Source: an uncultured Bryobacteraceae bacterium
GTDB taxonomy: Bacteria; Acidobacteriota; Terriglobia; Bryobacterales; Bryobacteraceae
Direction of reading: 5' to 3'
NCBI GenBank assembly: GCA_937921835.1
Contig: CAKZVG010000304.1
Coordinates: 1 to 5,672, forward strand
DNA: 5,672 bases
Shown: positions 4,880 to 5,672 of the stretch, piece after piece
Position numbering within the stretch: the first letter of the stretch is position 1
Layout of the letters: the number at the start of each line of letters is the position of its first letter
Translations under genes and position numbers: made by a program
The notes under the pieces: model-generated
What the model was told of the DNA's origin: nothing
The model's input: the letters and a program-made list of their open reading frames with translations, nothing else
Database searches by the model: none

Positions 4880-5672
4880 ATGAGGGCAGTGCGGATTCAC
4901 GAACACGGCGGGCCGGAGGTGCTGCGGCTGGAGGACGTTCCGGAGCCTGCCTTGCAGCCGGACGAGATTCTGCTCGGCGTGCGCGCGGTGGCGCTCAATC
5001 ACCTGGACCTGTTCGTGCGCGCCGGCCTGCCCGGCATCCGTTTCCCCATGCCCCACATCCTGGGCAGCGACATCGCAGGCGAGGTCCTGGCCGTGGGCGG
5101 GTTGTGCCGCCGCCTGAAGGCGGGCGACCGGGTGCTGCTGGCGCCGGGGCTGAGCTGCCGGCAATGTCTGGCCTGCTTCGAAGGGCGCGACAACGAGTGC
5201 CGCCGCTACGCCCTGTTCGGCGCCGGCGTTCCCGGCGGCTGCCGCGAGCGCATGGCGGCGCCCGAATACGCCGCCATCCCGATCCCCTCGAGTATGAGCT
5301 TCGAGCAGGCCGCCGCCGCGCCGCTGGTGTTTCTGACCGCCTGGCACATGCTGCTCACGCGCGCCCGCCTTCAGCCCGCCGAGGACGTGCTCGTGATCGC
5401 GGCTTCGAGCGGTGTCGGCATGGCCGCGGTGCAAATCGCCAGGCTGTTCCACTGCCGGGTGATCGCCACCGCCGGCGGAGAGGAGAAAGCGGCGCGTGCG
5501 CGCGAACTGGGCGCCGATGCGGTCATCGACCACTCCGCGCAGGACATCGCGGCCGAAGTACGCAAGCTGACCGGCAAGCGCGGCGTGGACGTGGTCTTTG
5601 AGCACGTGGGCGAGGCCACCTGGGACAAGAGCCTCGCGAGCCTGGCGCCCGGCGGACGCCTGGTGACCTGCG
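4880..5672 (+). CDS. Zinc-type MDR alcohol dehydrogenase / quinone oxidoreductase (5' part)
   Basis: The first 264 codons of a medium-chain dehydrogenase/reductase, open at the window edge; full members have about 340 residues, so roughly 75 are missing. The start MRAVRIHEHGGPEVL and the segment ALNHLDLFVRAGLPG are typical of quinone-oxidoreductase-like members. Four cysteines at 93, 96, 99 and 107 (CxxCxxCx7C) form the structural zinc lobe. The Rossmann nucleotide site is AASSGVGMAAVQIA around residues 174-187, followed by the usual RARELGADAVIDH segment and GVDVVFEHVG. It should use NAD(P)H and act on a carbonyl, alcohol or enone in the cytoplasm. The usual catalytic zinc ligands are not seen: Asn40-His41 replaces the Cys region and Ser63-Asp64 replaces His-Glu. 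The substrate is unknown. It is transcribed divergently from the GTPase and no functional link to the dehydrogenase operon is evident. Confidence 0.9.
   Translation, partial: MRAVRIHEHGGPEVLRLEDVPEPALQPDEILLGVRAVALNHLDLFVRAGLPGIRFPMPHILGSDIAGEVLAVGGLCRRLKAGDRVLLAPGLSCRQCLACFEGRDNECRRYALFGAGVPGGCRERMAAPEYAAIPIPSSMSFEQAAAAPLVFLTAWHMLLTRARLQPAEDVLVIAASSGVGMAAVQIARLFHCRVIATAGGEEKAARARELGADAVIDHSAQDIAAEVRKLTGKRGVDVVFEHVGEATWDKSLASLAPGGRLVTC

Noticed and set aside
4777..5601. A 274-codon plus-strand frame overlapping the MDR gene
   Set aside because: Arg/Ala/Gly-rich out-of-frame reading; the frame starting at 4880 has a continuous MDR fold with zinc and nucleotide motifs.

Overview
The window is dense, G+C-rich bacterial DNA (roughly two thirds G+C by eye) with almost no non-coding space. 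The gene set is a small-subunit/GMC dehydrogenase pair with a many-heme cytochrome, an IclR regulator with a strongly conserved VPVVRSTFRIL start, a TGS-domain GTPase and a quinone-oxidoreductase-like MDR enzyme. It resembles soil Acidobacteriota of the Solibacter/Bryobacter kind. That placement is an inference from gene style, not a measured result.

Positions 1-2925, plus strand: a three-gene operon. It holds the 3' end of a gluconate 2-dehydrogenase subunit 3-like small subunit, a 549-residue FAD-dependent GMC oxidoreductase with a four-cysteine cluster, and a 355-residue membrane-anchored c-type cytochrome with nine CxxCH heme sites and a NapC/NrfH-like start. Both junctions are stop/start overlaps (ATGA at 212-215, GTGA at 1858-1861), so the three proteins are probably made in step as one complex. 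The likely scheme is oxidation of a sugar or polyol alcohol group by FAD in the large subunit, passage of electrons to the nonaheme cytochrome, and from there to the respiratory chain or another cell-envelope acceptor. The small subunit would supply the export signal. A perfect 10-bp inverted repeat followed by TTTT, just past the operon, looks like its terminator and lies inside the 3' end of the convergent gene.

Positions 2928-4793, minus strand: an IclR-family regulator whose stop is 2 bases from the cytochrome stop, and upstream of it a GTPase of the Obg/DRG type with a C-terminal TGS domain. The 66-base gap between them holds an intrinsic terminator for the GTPase and a plausible extended -10 promoter for the regulator, so they are probably separate transcription units.

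Positions 4794-4879: a short divergent intergenic region with a good Shine-Dalgarno sequence on each side. Positions 4880-5672, plus strand: the first 264 codons of a medium-chain dehydrogenase/reductase that keeps the structural zinc cysteines but not the usual catalytic zinc ligands. It runs off the window end.

No RNA genes, insertion sequences, CRISPR arrays or attachment sites were seen. The most interesting element is the dehydrogenase coupled to a nonaheme, NapC-like cytochrome. Each part belongs to a known family, but the combination, the cysteine cluster and the terminator buried in the neighbouring gene deserve a second look.
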